A DNA stretch of 64,000 nt from Aspidiotus rigidus (Eukaryota; Arthropoda; Insecta; Hemiptera; Diaspididae), in NCBI GenBank assembly GCA_035079385.1, contig JAVHKY010000003.1, positions 14,319,001-14,383,000 of the forward strand, written 5' to 3'. This document shows, one piece after another, positions 24,901-34,443 of this stretch. The notes beneath the pieces were generated by a model. That model was not told the DNA's origin. It searched no databases and saw nothing but the letters and a program-made list of their open reading frames with translations. A program made the position numbers and the translations under genes. How positions within the stretch are numbered: the first letter of the stretch is position 1; the number at the start of each line of letters is the position of its first letter.

Positions 24901-27900
24901 AAAAAATCATTAATCTGAAATAGAGAGGGGATATTTCCGTACAGTTTTTCTTTCGACCATAAACACAGTTCTTTCTTCAACTTTTCTGAAAGCATTCGTC
25001 CAACGTTCCGAAATTTGTCGATCGCGTTTGGAAGATTTCATTTGTAAAGATTTCTCATCTCGACTAAACTCTTAAACAGATATAGATAGCAACAAGCAAT
25101 TCATTGTAGTAATGGTCGAGAAATATTTCAGACACACGGAATTCCCTGTTACCGATAAACTTTCGTTCTATGTGCACGACAAGAAATCTAGGAATGGTTA
25201 TTCGATTTTTTAAGCGCGTCCATATTCTTCATCTGGAATCCTTTCTCATTTGTGTTATTCTAACGGAAAAACGATAAATCACTCCACAATAACCAACTAA
25301 GATAGGTCTAAAGCAAAGCCACTTCATGTAAACTTTTATTTTTTTCACGTACACGATCGAAAAGCTGTTCAGCACTGATTCTAACTCAGGTACTATTTCT
25401 TACGTCAAATTTTAGTCAAAACTGCACTACCAATCTTCTCTCTAATAAGGAAATTCTCCATGAAAGCAGGTAGGCGCCGACTAATTGAATAAACAAACAG
25501 AATACATGCTCTTAAGCAAACGCATTTCATCAACATAAATAATACTATTTTCTTAATATCCCATAAGTAATCGAATGACTTTTCTTCACTGAATTCGTTG
25601 AAGCACGCATTTATTTGAAAAATTTTCGCGTTCTAATTGTATGATTCATTTTCAGCGTCGTCAAAAAAGGATACTGAATATGAAATCACTGATGCTGTGG
25701 ATGGACACCTTTGATAGCTTCTTTGACAACATCGCAAGTAATTAAATTCAATGAATTGCCATATAATCGATTCCCTACCATTCATTATCCATTTAATTTA
25801 ATCATTGACACGTAATTTAACCTAAGCAACGGACAAAAGGTCATAATAGCCACCAACACTATTGCACACATTAATCAATTAAGTTGTCACCTATAAAGAA
25901 CTTTTTACGATTAAGAAGAAAGAAACGGTGGTATAATTGTCGGAGCTTTCTTAATGATGATTATACAACGTTTCATAACCCACTTGAAATGAAAATGACG
26001 GTCAAATTTCCTTTGAGAATGTAACTTGTTGCTTTTGATTTGATGCTCCAAAAAAATTGAAGAATATCGTAACAAGGGATGATTTTGCTGGGAAGAAATG
26101 AAAAAAGTTGCTTGTCGGCTCTTGTGAAGAAACTTGCTATATCGTCGTTGCGTCACTTTAGAAATACGACTACGTATTTAGTCAAACCGGTGGGAGAGTA
26201 AATTTGATAACATTCACATAAGTACATGTAACCCTTTATGACTGAACAATAAAATTTACAATGATCAAATTTAAACGAAAAAATTTTGAATTATTCGTTC
26301 AATGGTTCAAATCTTATGAGAATTGTACGTGCGTGACATGAATCGTAACTCCGGATTACACAACAGGAAAACCTTTCCAATATTGTACTTAAAAAACTCA
26401 AACTTGGAGTTGAGGGATCCGTTGTTGAGAGTAGGACAGGAGGATTCGAGATCGAATTGGTTTATAATTGACCTGGAAATTGTTATTTTGTACTAACACA
26501 CGAGACAGAGTATAGTCAGAAGAACAGCGAACGTTAAAGATTCCCCTACACCCGATATTTAATATTCAGACGACTCTATGAAATGTCAACGATCTTATAA
26601 TTAATTCAAACGGAACAATTTCGTTCCGCTAGTCTTTTCAATAAATCGGGCGAAACTCGATACATACTTTAAAGGTTTATGTGTTTGAAAATTTGCAGAT
26701 GAAACAGCAACTAAATGGCCTCTGATGCACTCGGCCAGCCGCACAATATTGATCGTGCTGAGCTATTTGCTGATTGTCACCGTTATCGGCCCCAAACTTA
26801 TGCAAAATAGGAAACCTTACAAACTCAAAAGAATTATAATCGTCTATAATACCTTTCAAGTGATCGTTTGCACAACTTTATTTGTATGGGTACGTAAACG
26901 TTCGGAAATGCGAATCGATCATTTATGTAATTTTTCCACGTCTCTCCTCTTAGGCCTCACTTTGAACCTATCTCTTCTCGGCATTAATTATTACAGTGTT
27001 CCACCCTTCTCTTCAAAACAGTATAGCATATGCGACGTGAATATAAAATAATATAGATTTTTTTTTTTGGTAGTTTAACCATGAAATTTGTTTCAGATTT
27101 TATGTGTCGGACCCACATGGGGCTGCGTACCACTTTCAAGGCTCACTATCGACGAAACCATAACAGTAAGATTATTTTATTACGTATAACGTTTCACCAC
27201 GCAAAGGGTAGCCAAGGAGAAAATGTTCTCCAAATTATTTTGTGGGGTACAACTAGGATTCGAGAGCACGCTTCTATTTTGGGAACTAGAATACCACGAA
27301 AATGGATTTCATGTAGATTTTTTCCAAGCCAAACATTTTTGATACACTCGCTTAAGAATAAAATACACAGAAAACGGATTTTTAGAGGAAGTTTCAAAAC
27401 TTTGACGATCTGGATTTAGTAAGATTCGATTTTAATCAGAGAAAGGAATATTACTACTCCGTAAACGAAAATTAATAAAATTTAACGGTTTCTTATCATT
27501 CGAAGAAGAAAGAAATCGAGAATAATAATCATTTTCGTAGAAACTTATTTTGATTAGCAATGATGGTCGGAAAACTGTGCCGTTGATTTTCGGTATGCTT
27601 GAAATCGCGCAAAAATTAATGGTCTTCAAGGATGTCCAGCCTAAATCAAAAATTGGTAATTTAAGGAGAAAATTATCTGTACTCGAACCCTTCTCTGCTA
27701 TGTAATCCTATAATCCCCTATCTTGTATATCAAGGTCAATTAAACTACTGAAATTCGCTTTTTTGTTGAAGGAGTTTATTTTCGAGCGACACCATACCTT
27801 TTTCGACCCTTCAAAGTATCTCTTTCTCATCCAAATTCGGGCTGAACTTCAACAAAGAATAAATTGAACGCAATACTAAAAAATTCTAAAGATACATAGA

Positions 27901-29337
27901 ATAAAAGAGAAGTTTTCATAAATAATTTAGTATCAACCGAAATGTCATCTTGCCATGTGTTCATCACGCTAATCTCGATACGGCTTATTCGCAAACATAG
28001 TGTGACTTTTGACTTGGTTTGATGAATACTTAAAATCAACGTCTTGAACTTCACCGATCATGTACACGATTAATACAACAGTACTGTACTTGAAAATGGA
28101 AGATACACAACTCTTCAATCGACGTTAAAACCTCTTTCTTTCGATTTCATAATATCGCAATCGTTTTCTCAAAATATTTTCACGATCGAGCTGTTTGAAG
28201 GCAACTGCCTTGAAACAAGCAACAATCATTACGATACTCCTAATTATATACTTCACTATTCGCACCGGGATACAACCAGCGTTCGCTTTTACAGGCTGCA
28301 AAAATATCATGGTGGACAATGCTTTTGAAATTGGCAGAACTCATAGAAACAGTAAGAGCAAAAACTCGATTGTTTTTCCCCGTACGAGTTGTCTCGCAAT
28401 GTAATTATCCACGAATATTTGTTTTCTAGGTATTTTTTGTACTCCGTAAAAAACAGAAACAAGTATCAGGTCTACACGTATACCATCATGCATCCACACT
28501 CACAATCGTATGGGGAGCGACTAAGATTTTCCCGAGTACGTGGAGCATCGATTCTTTTCAATTATAAATCACTCATGTTTTCGCGATTAAATTATTCTTT
28601 CTCTTTCCTAACAGGCAAAATGATATACACGCCAATTATGATAAACTGCTTCGTACACATGTTAATGTATACGTATTACCTACTTTCGGCGTACGGGCCC
28701 AAGGTCCAGCAAAAGTTATTCAAATGGAAAAAGTACATCACTATCATACAAATGGTAGATGAAATAATCCTCTAAGCTCAATCACTTTCGGCTGAGTTAT
28801 TTCGCAAATAATTCAAAATATTCCTCTGTCAACAGGTACAATTTGGTATTTTAGTGACATACACAGCAACAATCATGTCTCCGTATTGCAACGTACCAAA
28901 TGAATATGCTTATATCTTCATTCCTAACGTATTCGTCGTATTCTACATGTTCTATCAATTTTATAAACAGGCTTATCTGATGAAGAAAGCACCAATTCAA
29001 CAGAAGCCGAATGTTGATTAAAGCGAAAGTTGCTACCATTTAGTCCATCATTTGTACATAAAAATTTTCATAGATGTGATTTAAATAAAGTTTTCATACG
29101 ATTTCCTATTCGGTATCTGTACAAGAAAAAAGGCCGAGCGGATTAATTATACGGATGGGTAATCGGAGTAATGGTACAGAATTTTCCACGCATATTTTCA
29201 ATCATAATCGTATAAAATTTTCACAATTATACACTTACGGTATAGTACGAAAGGAGGCCAGCATTTTCGTCCAAGACAAACCATCTATACTGCCATCCTT
29301 GAACCATATTTGTCCATTTACTCAACGATCCTTCCAT
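9987..29337 (-). CDS. Oxysterol-binding protein-related protein 9-like (5' exons; 3' end not found)
   Basis: ORP9-type proteins move lipids (sterol, phosphoinositide or phosphatidylserine) at membrane contact sites. Eight minus-strand exons join in phase: 29239-29337, 15210-15431, 14985-15086, 14702-14776, 14105-14155, 13935-14013, 10189-10290 and 9987-10104. Exons 1-2 encode the PH domain: residues [45 protein letters not shown]. Exons 3-5 encode the helical part with [13 protein letters not shown] and VLLQIAK. Exon 8 has [13 protein letters not shown], matching the SSSEDEFYDA stretch before the ORD. The lipid-binding ORD, with its EQVSHHPP signature, was not found, so the 3' end is probably beyond the left edge. 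Exon 7 needs a GC donor. Intron 1 is 13.8 kb and contains a whole ELOVL gene on the other strand. Confidence 0.85.
10354..10497. mobile_element. Hairpin MITE, 144 bp
   Basis: A near-perfect foldback. AATTGTGACCTGCGATGAGA at 10354 is matched by its reverse complement ending at 10497, with arms of about 65-70 bp and a short loop around 10425. It lies in an intron of the ORP9-like gene, 64 bp from exon 7. No clear target-site duplication was seen. Confidence 0.8.
10520..10894 (+). mobile_element. Penelope-like element fragment, left half
   Basis: Degenerate match to the reverse transcriptase region 17690-18435 of the larger copy. It includes ACATGTTTGGTACCATAC and GACACCATCAT, and it has internal deletions. 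It stops at GAACCCATGATAGC, where the mitochondrial insert begins. The other half resumes at 13103. Confidence 0.75.
11187..11815 (-). pseudogene. COX2: COX2 pseudogene in NUMT
   Basis: Mitochondrial-code translation gives [12 protein letters not shown] near the N-terminus, [14 protein letters not shown], then [10 protein letters not shown] of the copper centre and a C-terminal stop at 11187. The QWYWSYEY block is missing by deletion and a one-base frameshift follows ETDNN, so it cannot encode a working subunit. The source gene was already short and AT-rich. Confidence 0.85.
11895..13107 (-). pseudogene. COX1: COX1 pseudogene fragment in NUMT
   Basis: Mitochondrial-code translation shows [71 protein letters not shown] and [16 protein letters not shown]. 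These cover the centre to near the C-terminus of cytochrome c oxidase subunit 1. The N-terminal third is absent (cut at the junction) and the extreme C-terminus is unreadable. An 11-base G run near 12960 falls where the protein expects only YPP, which looks like homopolymer expansion after transfer. Confidence 0.9.
13103..13615 (+). mobile_element. Penelope-like element fragment, right half
   Basis: Starts with ATGGTGAAGAGAATCAGCAA, matching 18549 onward of the larger copy, and continues through the GIY-YIG region and the CCAAT-containing tail (AACCAATCACGACGC). The reading frame is broken by small indels. Together with 10520-10894 it is one old insertion split by the NUMT; about 110 bp of the element between the two halves is lost. 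Confidence 0.8.
15432..16549. other. Intron sequence, no gene recognised
   Basis: Part of intron 1 of the ORP9-like gene. Overlapping ORFs on both strands show no family features. Confidence 0.5.
16550..17953 (+). pseudogene. Penelope-like reverse transcriptase, N-terminal part (frameshifted)
   Basis: Open frame of about 467 codons. The first third is a charged coiled-coil-like region ([18 protein letters not shown]). RT blocks follow: [54 protein letters not shown] and [12 protein letters not shown]. Reading stops just after SPIL because one G is missing near 17940. The rest continues in the next frame. The open frame begins before the GTG at 16607, so neither GTG nor any visible ATG is a credible native start. 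Confidence 0.85.
17950..18948 (+). pseudogene. Penelope-like RT C-terminal part with GIY-YIG endonuclease
   Basis: Continues the RT after the frameshift: [10 protein letters not shown] contains the catalytic YVDD, then NYLDLTL and [11 protein letters not shown] linker leads to a GIY-YIG nuclease: [11 protein letters not shown], then [10 protein letters not shown] and E residues follow ([22 protein letters not shown]), as expected for this nuclease. The ATG at 17950 is a chance start within the ancestral fused ORF. The frame from here to the stop at 18948 is intact, so the copy is fairly young. Confidence 0.88.
18960..19125 (+). promoter_or_regulatory. Cluster of five CCAAT words in the Penelope-like tail
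   Basis: CCAAT occurs at 18969, 19005, 19030, 19083 and 19109, each followed by A/C-rich sequence (CCAATAGAAAC, CCAATCACAA, CCAATAAGAAC). Related copies at 3015-3130 and 13553 keep the pattern. CCAAT is the NF-Y binding word, so this may be an internal promoter or enhancer of the element, but that is inference from sequence only. Confidence 0.4.
19166..19220 (+). ncRNA. Hammerhead-ribozyme-like motif, Penelope-like tail
   Basis: Same design as 2779-2833: GTTGC pairs with GCAAC, CTGATGA and GAAA form the core, GGG pairs with CCC across ATAACA, and TAC pairs with GTA across TCTT. The placement in the 3' untranslated tail fits known Penelope-like hammerheads. The A-A apposition beside GAAA and an extra T after CTGATGA leave activity in doubt. 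Confidence 0.5.
19283..20761. other. Intron sequence, no gene recognised
   Basis: Part of intron 1 of the ORP9-like gene. It contains an AGGGAACCTGTTTT word near 19327 shared with other dispersed repeats. No coding feature was seen. Confidence 0.45.
20762..20918. mobile_element. MITE with ~40 bp inverted repeats, 157 bp
   Basis: GGCATCATCTAAATTCGTAG at 20762 is matched by the reverse complement ending at 20918 with a few mismatches. The central 75 bp is not paired. No internal ORF. Confidence 0.75.
20966..21426. mobile_element. Non-autonomous TIR element, ~460 bp
   Basis: Left arm TATAGTCTGTCCACAAATAG and right arm CTATTTGCCGACAGACTATA are inverted copies. Both continue through GGGTAATGTAAACAAACCCC. 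The right arm has a roughly 20 bp internal duplication (CCATTCTATTTG twice). A second inverted pair, ACTGAGTTTTTTGTGATAAC with GTTATCACGAAAAACTCAGT, lies inside. The interior carries a CTCCC...GGGAG word at 21096 also seen at 3524 and 45529. Confidence 0.7.
21430..22530. other. Intron sequence with purine-rich tract
   Basis: A purine-rich stretch at 22000-22260 makes a long minus-strand ORF (stop-free, 194 codons) rich in S, L and F. I consider it composition-driven. It resembles the pyrimidine-rich tail near 60300-60800 on the opposite strand, so it may be a retroelement 3' end. Confidence 0.35.
22539..23678. mobile_element. hAT-type non-autonomous element, 1.14 kb
   Basis: Termini are CAAAGCATTGCAGCC on the left and GGCTGCAATGCTCCG on the right. 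The flanking 8 bp are AGCAAAGC and AGCAAAAC, a 7/8 target-site duplication typical of hAT elements. The interior is rich in AGCCGAAAG words. A second element is nested at 23242-23607. No transposase was seen. The same family recurs at 43012-43299. Confidence 0.75.
23242..23607. mobile_element. Nested MITE with GGGGGCG termini, 366 bp
   Basis: Left end GGGGGCGTCTATAAATTACG and right end CGTAATTTATGGTCGCCCCC are inverted repeats. The arms continue with related C-rich runs (CCCCCCCCCC near 23311 and CCCCCTCCCC near 23527). It sits inside the hAT-type element, so it arrived later. Confidence 0.75.
23700..25679. other. Intron/upstream sequence with dispersed repeat at 24130-24420
   Basis: 24130-24420 contains GAAAATTTCGACC and GAGCTAC words shared with 8560-8660, so it is a copy of that degenerate repeat. 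The rest is AT-rich, with no gene seen up to the elongase start; it should include that gene's promoter. Confidence 0.4.
25680..29021 (+). CDS. Elongation of very long chain fatty acids protein (ELOVL family)
   Basis: A 3-ketoacyl-CoA synthase of the ER membrane that performs the condensing step of fatty-acid elongation. Seven exons join in phase to 268 residues, the usual family length: 25680-25737, 26699-26889, 27097-27165, 28295-28351, 28430-28535, 28615-28754, 28836-29021. Exon 2 encodes WPLM and [14 protein letters not shown], exon 5 TVFFVLRKK with the catalytic box HVYHH, and exon 6 [15 protein letters not shown]. The C-terminus has [12 protein letters not shown]. Several hydrophobic segments fit a multi-pass protein. 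All donors and acceptors are GT-AG. The gene lies wholly inside intron 1 of the ORP9-like gene on the opposite strand, ending 217 bp from its first exon. Confidence 0.92.
29084..29089 (+). terminator. Poly(A) signal AATAAA of the ELOVL gene
   Basis: AATAAA lies 62 bases after the ELOVL stop codon, giving a short 3' UTR that ends before the ORP9-like exon 1 on the other strand. Confidence 0.6.
29239..29337 (-). CDS. First coding exon of the ORP9-like gene (start of PH domain)
   Basis: Thirty-three codons from ATG at 29337 to a GTAAGTG donor at 29238. The peptide starts [10 protein letters not shown] and ends GLLSYYT, which is the canonical ORP9/11 N-terminus. The next exon, at 15431, resumes with SREKMTRG in the same phase. 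Its separation from exon 2 by 13.8 kb makes it easy to miss or misassign in automated annotation. DMAP1 starts 1 kb away in the opposite direction. Confidence 0.85.
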
Positions 29338-30335
29338 TTTAGAGCTTCCACTTTAATTGATCTCAGAACGTTGGACGATGCTTCATTCTTGTTTCATCGA
29401 ATCAAAAAGTAATTCAGAGACTTGTTCTTGAAGTCCAGCATATTTCACAACTTAATGTTTTCAATATTCCACGAGAATTGTAACGATATATACATAACTT
29501 GAAATGATTTATGGGGAAATCATGAAAAAAATGATTGCAAATTGCGACAACCCAAAACGGTCGGAACTCGGAAATTTCTGGTCTCCGTGTAGAGAGAGAA
29601 GGAGGCGGAGAGTTATTCAGCTGTGCTGGCTCAGATTGCTCAGTTCGGAGAAGAAAAAATTTAAAACAACAAGTACCGTGTTCTTGGAATTTTTTTTGCT
29701 TAAAAACTGGTTAAAAACGCTCAAATGACAGCACTGATAAAAACATCGTCAATTGGTCCTTTTAGGAGGTTGTACACGTAGCGCCCTCTGGGCCACAGAC
29801 TGTTGAAACGCTGACGTCTGACGTCTGAGCCAGATAGAGAGGCCGACTGACCGTGGATAAGGAGCGGTAGTGGGTGGGACGCTGGTTGCTGTATGTAAAC
29901 TAAAATTTAATGAAAAAAATTTTCATCTCATCTTTCAAGATTTTTACTGGATTTTTCCCTCATCTTGTGATTCTTTCAGATTTTTGTAAAAAAGTGAATA
30001 AGGGTAATTTTTAAATATCGATAGAAGTGTTGTTGAAGTAATCACAAATGAGCGAAACTCGTGCTTACAGAACTCGCTGAATACATTATAATATTGCAAA
30101 AACTACTTAAGGACCTCAACTTCGGATCCCTTTTCCATGTGATAATGTAGCGAAGAACCTGTGAGTATTTCGGTGATATTATACAGCGGAACTCGCACAA
30201 TTGAACTATCGTCTGAATCGCATTAAATTATTTTGTAAGTACCAGCTAGAAGCTCCCAATGCTACTTCTACCCATTACTTATCCGTTGTCATTTATTTAA
30301 TTGGATTCCATTTCCAGAATCATACGGTAGGCGCA
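29338..30335. promoter_or_regulatory. Divergent promoter region between ORP9-like and DMAP1
   Basis: The two ATGs point apart and are 1 kb distant. A GC-richer segment near 29770-29880 carries two adjacent TGACGTC words at 29812 and 29819, which resemble CREB/ATF sites. On the DMAP1 side a 5' UTR intron is likely at 30161-30317, with donor CCT|GTGAGT and acceptor TTTCCAG, so DMAP1 transcription should begin before 30160. Confidence 0.45.
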
Positions 30336-32301
30336 ATGGCCGATATTCGTGACATTCTAGAACTTGATCGAGGCTCCAGTGCAGAAGCGCTGAAAGATGC
30401 CATCCTAGGTACATCGGATAAATTGAAGATGAAGAAGCCGGCATCTTCGAACGCTTCAAAATTACCTAAGAGACCCGAGGGAATGGCCAGGGAGTTGTAC
30501 GCATTACTTTGTGTTGATAGGAACGATGTTCCTCCGCTACTACCTACGGATACAAGTATGTACCTTTCCTTATTCGTTTTAATTTCTCAATAGATTACTT
30601 GAAATTAGACTCTCTCTTCTCTCAGTGATCGGATACAAACATGAAAAAGCTAAATTAGGGATGCGAAAAGTTCGTCCATGGAAATGGATGCCGTTCACAA
30701 ATCCTGCGAGGAAGGATAACGCACTTTTTTATCACTGGCGTAGAATCGCTGAAGAAAACAAAGAGTATCCTTTCGCCCAATTCAACAAGGTTTGTTGAAA
30801 GAAATATCTCGAGTAGTATACTAAATCATATTACAGTTGACAATTTTAAATAGCGCGTAGATATGCTGATTTACACGGAATCGGAGTATAACCAGCACTT
30901 GACGTCAGAGGATTGGACGAAAGAAGAGACCGATCATTTAATGGATCTCTGTCAGCGTTTTGATCGGAGATTTATCATAGTCCACGACCGATTTGATCGT
31001 CAGAAATTCAAGGAACGAGATGTAGAAGATCTAAAAGAACGGTTTTATTCTATTTCAAACATACTCAAAAAAGTTAGAGTCGCTTTTAGTTTTATCAAGA
31101 ACAAATGAAAAAGCGCAAGAATCTCTAATATTTTAGGATATTCTTTGTTTAGGTCAGACATACTGGAACTACACCTTTTGTAGAGCCGAAGAATTTTGAT
31201 GCTGATCACGAAAGACGTCGCAAAGATCAACTGAATAGACTTTTCTCGCGTACACCTGAACAGGTTTAATGATATTCTCTCACGGAATCGAACTTGACTA
31301 TGATTAAAAGTTAAACTTACCTATTTTTCTTTTCAACCACTATTAGATGGAAGAAGAGCAGATGTTACAACAAGAATTGAAGAAAATCGAAGCGCGCAAA
31401 AAGGAAAGGGAGAAGAAAGCTCAGGATCTACAACGATTAATGACCAGTGCAGATAGTCCTGTTGAACCTCGGAAACAAGAAAAAAAACAAACGCCTCGAA
31501 AACGACCCCAAAATCAAGTTAAAATTCGAAGTGATTCTAACGTAAGTGGCAACATGCGTAAACAAAATTAAGAAAGGGTTTGTGAATAAGTTTTCATTTT
31601 TGCACACCAACAGTGGTACTTTTGTTTCTTGTGGTAAAAATATTGTTTTGTCTATTAAACCAACCATAGCATAACTGAATTTTGCTATGTAAATGCTCAA
31701 GCAAGTAAGAAAGTTTTGAAACTAAAATCAGTCGATTTATAGGTTAGTGAAGTTATCGGCATAAAGTTTCCGGATCAGAAATCGAGTGGCGCAAATACTA
31801 GGACATCGCGAATACGATTACCAGCAAATGTTGGTCAAAAGAAAACAAAAATTATCGAAGCAAAGCTGAAAGAATTAAGCATAGGTTTGGTCACGCTTTG
31901 TAAAGATTTATGAATTTCTTGAATCACCATCATTTATTCATGAAAAAAATTTCTTCCAGAATTAAATCCTATACCAACCGAGGATGTTTGCTCATTGTTC
32001 AATGAACTAAGAAATGATATTGTAGTCTTACATGAACTGAAAAATGCCTTTTCAACATGTATGTTTGAAATTCAGTCTTGGAAACATCAGTACGAAGCTT
32101 ATAAACCTGAGCAGGTAACAAGAAACTCGTTTAGATATCAACTTGAATTGTTTTTGCTCAATAGTTGAGTGAGAAACTTTCAAACTGTCCTATTTAACGT
32201 ATGGATAGTGAATTTTTGTTGAAATTCAATTTCAGGCCATAGAAATACCAGAGTTGATCAGGAAAGAGAATCAAGAATCCATGGAAGTCGATGAAAACTA
32301 A
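30336..32301 (+). CDS. DMAP1: DNA methyltransferase 1-associated protein 1 (DMAP1)
   Basis: DMAP1 is a subunit of the NuA4/TIP60 histone acetyltransferase and SRCAP-type chromatin remodelling complexes in the nucleus. Eight exons give 423 residues (human protein about 467): 30336-30555, 30626-30789, 30854-31072, 31153-31263, 31347-31541, 31743-31884, 31960-32114, 32236-32301. The start MADIRDILEL sits in GCGCAATGG. WMPFTNPAR is in exon 2. The SANT-like domain, about residues 147-190, has DWTKEETDHLMDLCQRFD and FIIVHDRFD. RTPEQ, then KKIEARKKEREKK form the basic helix, and LNPIPTEDVCSLFNELRND is the conserved C-terminal part. All splice phases agree. Its stop is 72 bp from the METTL5 stop on the other strand. 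Confidence 0.95.
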
Positions 32302-32373
32302 TTATATTTAAGTTGTCATAATTTATACACGAAAGCGCTTCCGATTGTTTGATACAATTTTTGTAAAATTATT

Positions 32374-33003
32374 TCATAAATCCCAAAATCGATGCAGGTC
32401 GACGGACACATCTACTGATTTTTTTGTGTGGAATTTATATGAGTGAGGTAAATTAAAACGTAATTCTGCAATTACTTTATTTTTGATATTCCAACTACGT
32501 GCTTTAGTCGATACATATTCTCTTGTACTACTTTTATGCAATGAATACACCGAATGACGAGCTAAATTTACGGCCGTTTGCAAAAAATTTATATCTATAC
32601 CTTTCTTATTAGTGCCAAATGGAGGATTCAAAATGACCGAATCAAATTTTTTGTAGAAACTTTCGTCTATCGCTGATACATCGCAAGATATCAGATCATA
32701 CGATGGAAGATCAAATTCGCTCATGTTAGAGGCACAGACCGCTAAGGCGTCATTATCGATATCAAATCCGATACAAAATTCTGCTCCCAATAGTAAGCTT
32801 CCAATCGATAGCATACCAGTACCGCATCCTAAATCACCGATAAATTTTCCCTCTAAATCATTGTACGAAGATTGAATTGTAAATAACATACAGGCTGCAA
32901 TATTTGGTGGCGTCATATATTGCTCAAACTTGATTTTTGGGGAACTAAACGCGTCCACCTGTTGTAAATATTGTTCCAATTTATTCAACTTCATAGACGC
33001 CAT
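32374..33003 (-). CDS. METTL5: METTL5, rRNA adenine N6-methyltransferase
   Basis: METTL5 with TRMT112 places one m6A on 18S rRNA. This single-exon ORF of 209 residues matches the usual length. The SAM site is DLGCGTG at residues 57-63, and the N6-adenine catalytic motif NPPF is at 126-129 within VILNPPFGT. FDIDNDAL follows strand two. The C-terminus RFWDL is conserved. The start ATG at 33003 lies two bases after the stop codon of INIP on the same strand, with no room for a promoter, so translation from a shared message, or an alternative transcript, is implied. It is tail to tail with DMAP1. Confidence 0.95.
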   Translation of the reverse strand: MASMKLNKLEQYLQQVDAFSSPKIKFEQYMTPPNIAACMLFTIQSSYNDLEGKFIGDLGCGTGMLSIGSLLLGAEFCIGFDIDNDALAVCASNMSEFDLPSYDLISCDVSAIDESFYKKFDSVILNPPFGTNKKGIDINFLQTAVNLARHSVYSLHKSSTREYVSTKARSWNIKNKVIAELRFNLPHSYKFHTKKSVDVSVDLHRFWDL

Positions 33004-33005
33004 AA

Positions 33006-33591
33006 TTACTCGAACCGAGGCAACACCGGAAGAATTGTGTTCCCAAAGGATGAATCTTGATTGATGAAGTTCCCGAATGATTGATTATTCAGAGGTCTGA
33101 GAGGTACAGTCGTCACGTGTGTGTCATTATTAACGCTACCAGGCTGAAATATAAACAATGTCGATCAACAACACTTCGGTGAAAAACTCGCCAATGAATG
33201 ATAGACCACATATTTATTCAAACTAACCCTAGAGGAAGACAATATACCCGTTGCGCCACTATTCAGCTGTGAAACACCTTGCTTCAAAAGATTTTTTTTC
33301 TCTTGTTGCAGATCTTCAAAAATTTTACGATTCTGAAATTCTGGAAAAATCAAACTGTTTGATATAATCAGAATATCCAACAACTTACTACAATATTCGA
33401 GAAATATAGATTTCTTGAGAATTTGTATGAGTGAAGTGACAATGGTGTTTTTAGCGAGACCAATTCTTGAAACGAACTAATAATAATTTCACATTACGGA
33501 CAAGATAGCCAAGACCAATGATAAATTATTCAGATTTTAAATTAAGAATAAATAGGAGGAAAATCTTACTATTTTGTTGAGTGAAAGCCAT
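33006..33591 (-). CDS. INIP: SOSS complex subunit C (INIP) homologue
   Basis: SOSS-C is a small partner of the single-strand DNA-binding protein in the SOSS complex for DNA repair. Three exons give 90 residues: 33570-33591, 33228-33340, 33006-33143 (human about 104). The start is MAFTQQN, followed by FQNRKIFEDLQQEKKNLLKQ, like the family helix. The C-terminus SSFGNTILPVLPRFE matches the strongly conserved SFGN.ILPVLPR ending. Splice sites are GTAAGA, TTTTCCAG, GTTAGT and TATTTCAG, and all phases fit. The stop TAA at 33006-33008 is followed by two bases and the METTL5 ATG. Confidence 0.88.
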
Positions 33592-34443
33592 AAAATCAGT
33601 TTTTCTAAGAAATGCGAATAACTTATCCCACACAAGTTCCAGTCCCCTTCAGTTCTTTCAATATCCTTTCAGATATAGATTAAATTATATTTTTTTAGAA
33701 TTATATAGATTCCGAAAATAATCCTCAATTAATTCAACATTTCATTTTACCTGTTTTCGTGCTTTGTGGTTGTGGGGGATTCTTATCAAAAATAATTATA
33801 AACGAATGAATTATGAAGCTTGAAGTAATACAGTCAGCACTCAGTGTTATGAGTGAAGTTAGTTAAATAATACGCCACAAGGGGCGTCAGCTAATTTTCA
33901 ACTTCCCCATCCAAGATGATTCAAGGTCTCCCTACAAATTGCGTTCTATGAAAATTATTACATGGATACATGCAAAATGAGCGATTGTGTTATGTTAGAA
34001 CGTTAGGTACATCATTCGTAATCGTATCGTAGGCTGATCATCGATGACCATCTTTTGTGGATTATCGTATTTCATTTATAATGTCAATATTCAAAAATAT
34101 TTTACCTGAATTAAACATTGCTTTTATTACGCGCACCTACATTCATTGGCAACTGAGCGATTTATTGAAATCGTTGTAATCCTGAATACATAATTTCATA
34201 TCATACTCAATATTACGTTATCGGGGGATTATTCCAGATTTGCGAGTAAGTTGAATTCCATGGCATCTTTCCTGCAGAAAATTTGGTTTTTCTCAATTGT
34301 TGATCACCTGTAAGGTAAATAACAATTTTAGAACTTCTGAATATTTCGAGAGATGAGTTATGGATTCGTTATGACTTTAGAACGACGTTGCAGCTGGTAT
34401 AACCTGTTTCTAATTTACATTCTATCACAGCCTATTCTACTGA
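33592..34443. promoter_or_regulatory. Divergent intergenic region between INIP and HSF
   Basis: 852 bp between oppositely oriented starts, presumably holding both promoters. HSF likely has a 5' UTR intron, because ATCACAG precedes the ATG by about 13 bases and fits a splice acceptor. No specific element was recognised. Confidence 0.35.
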
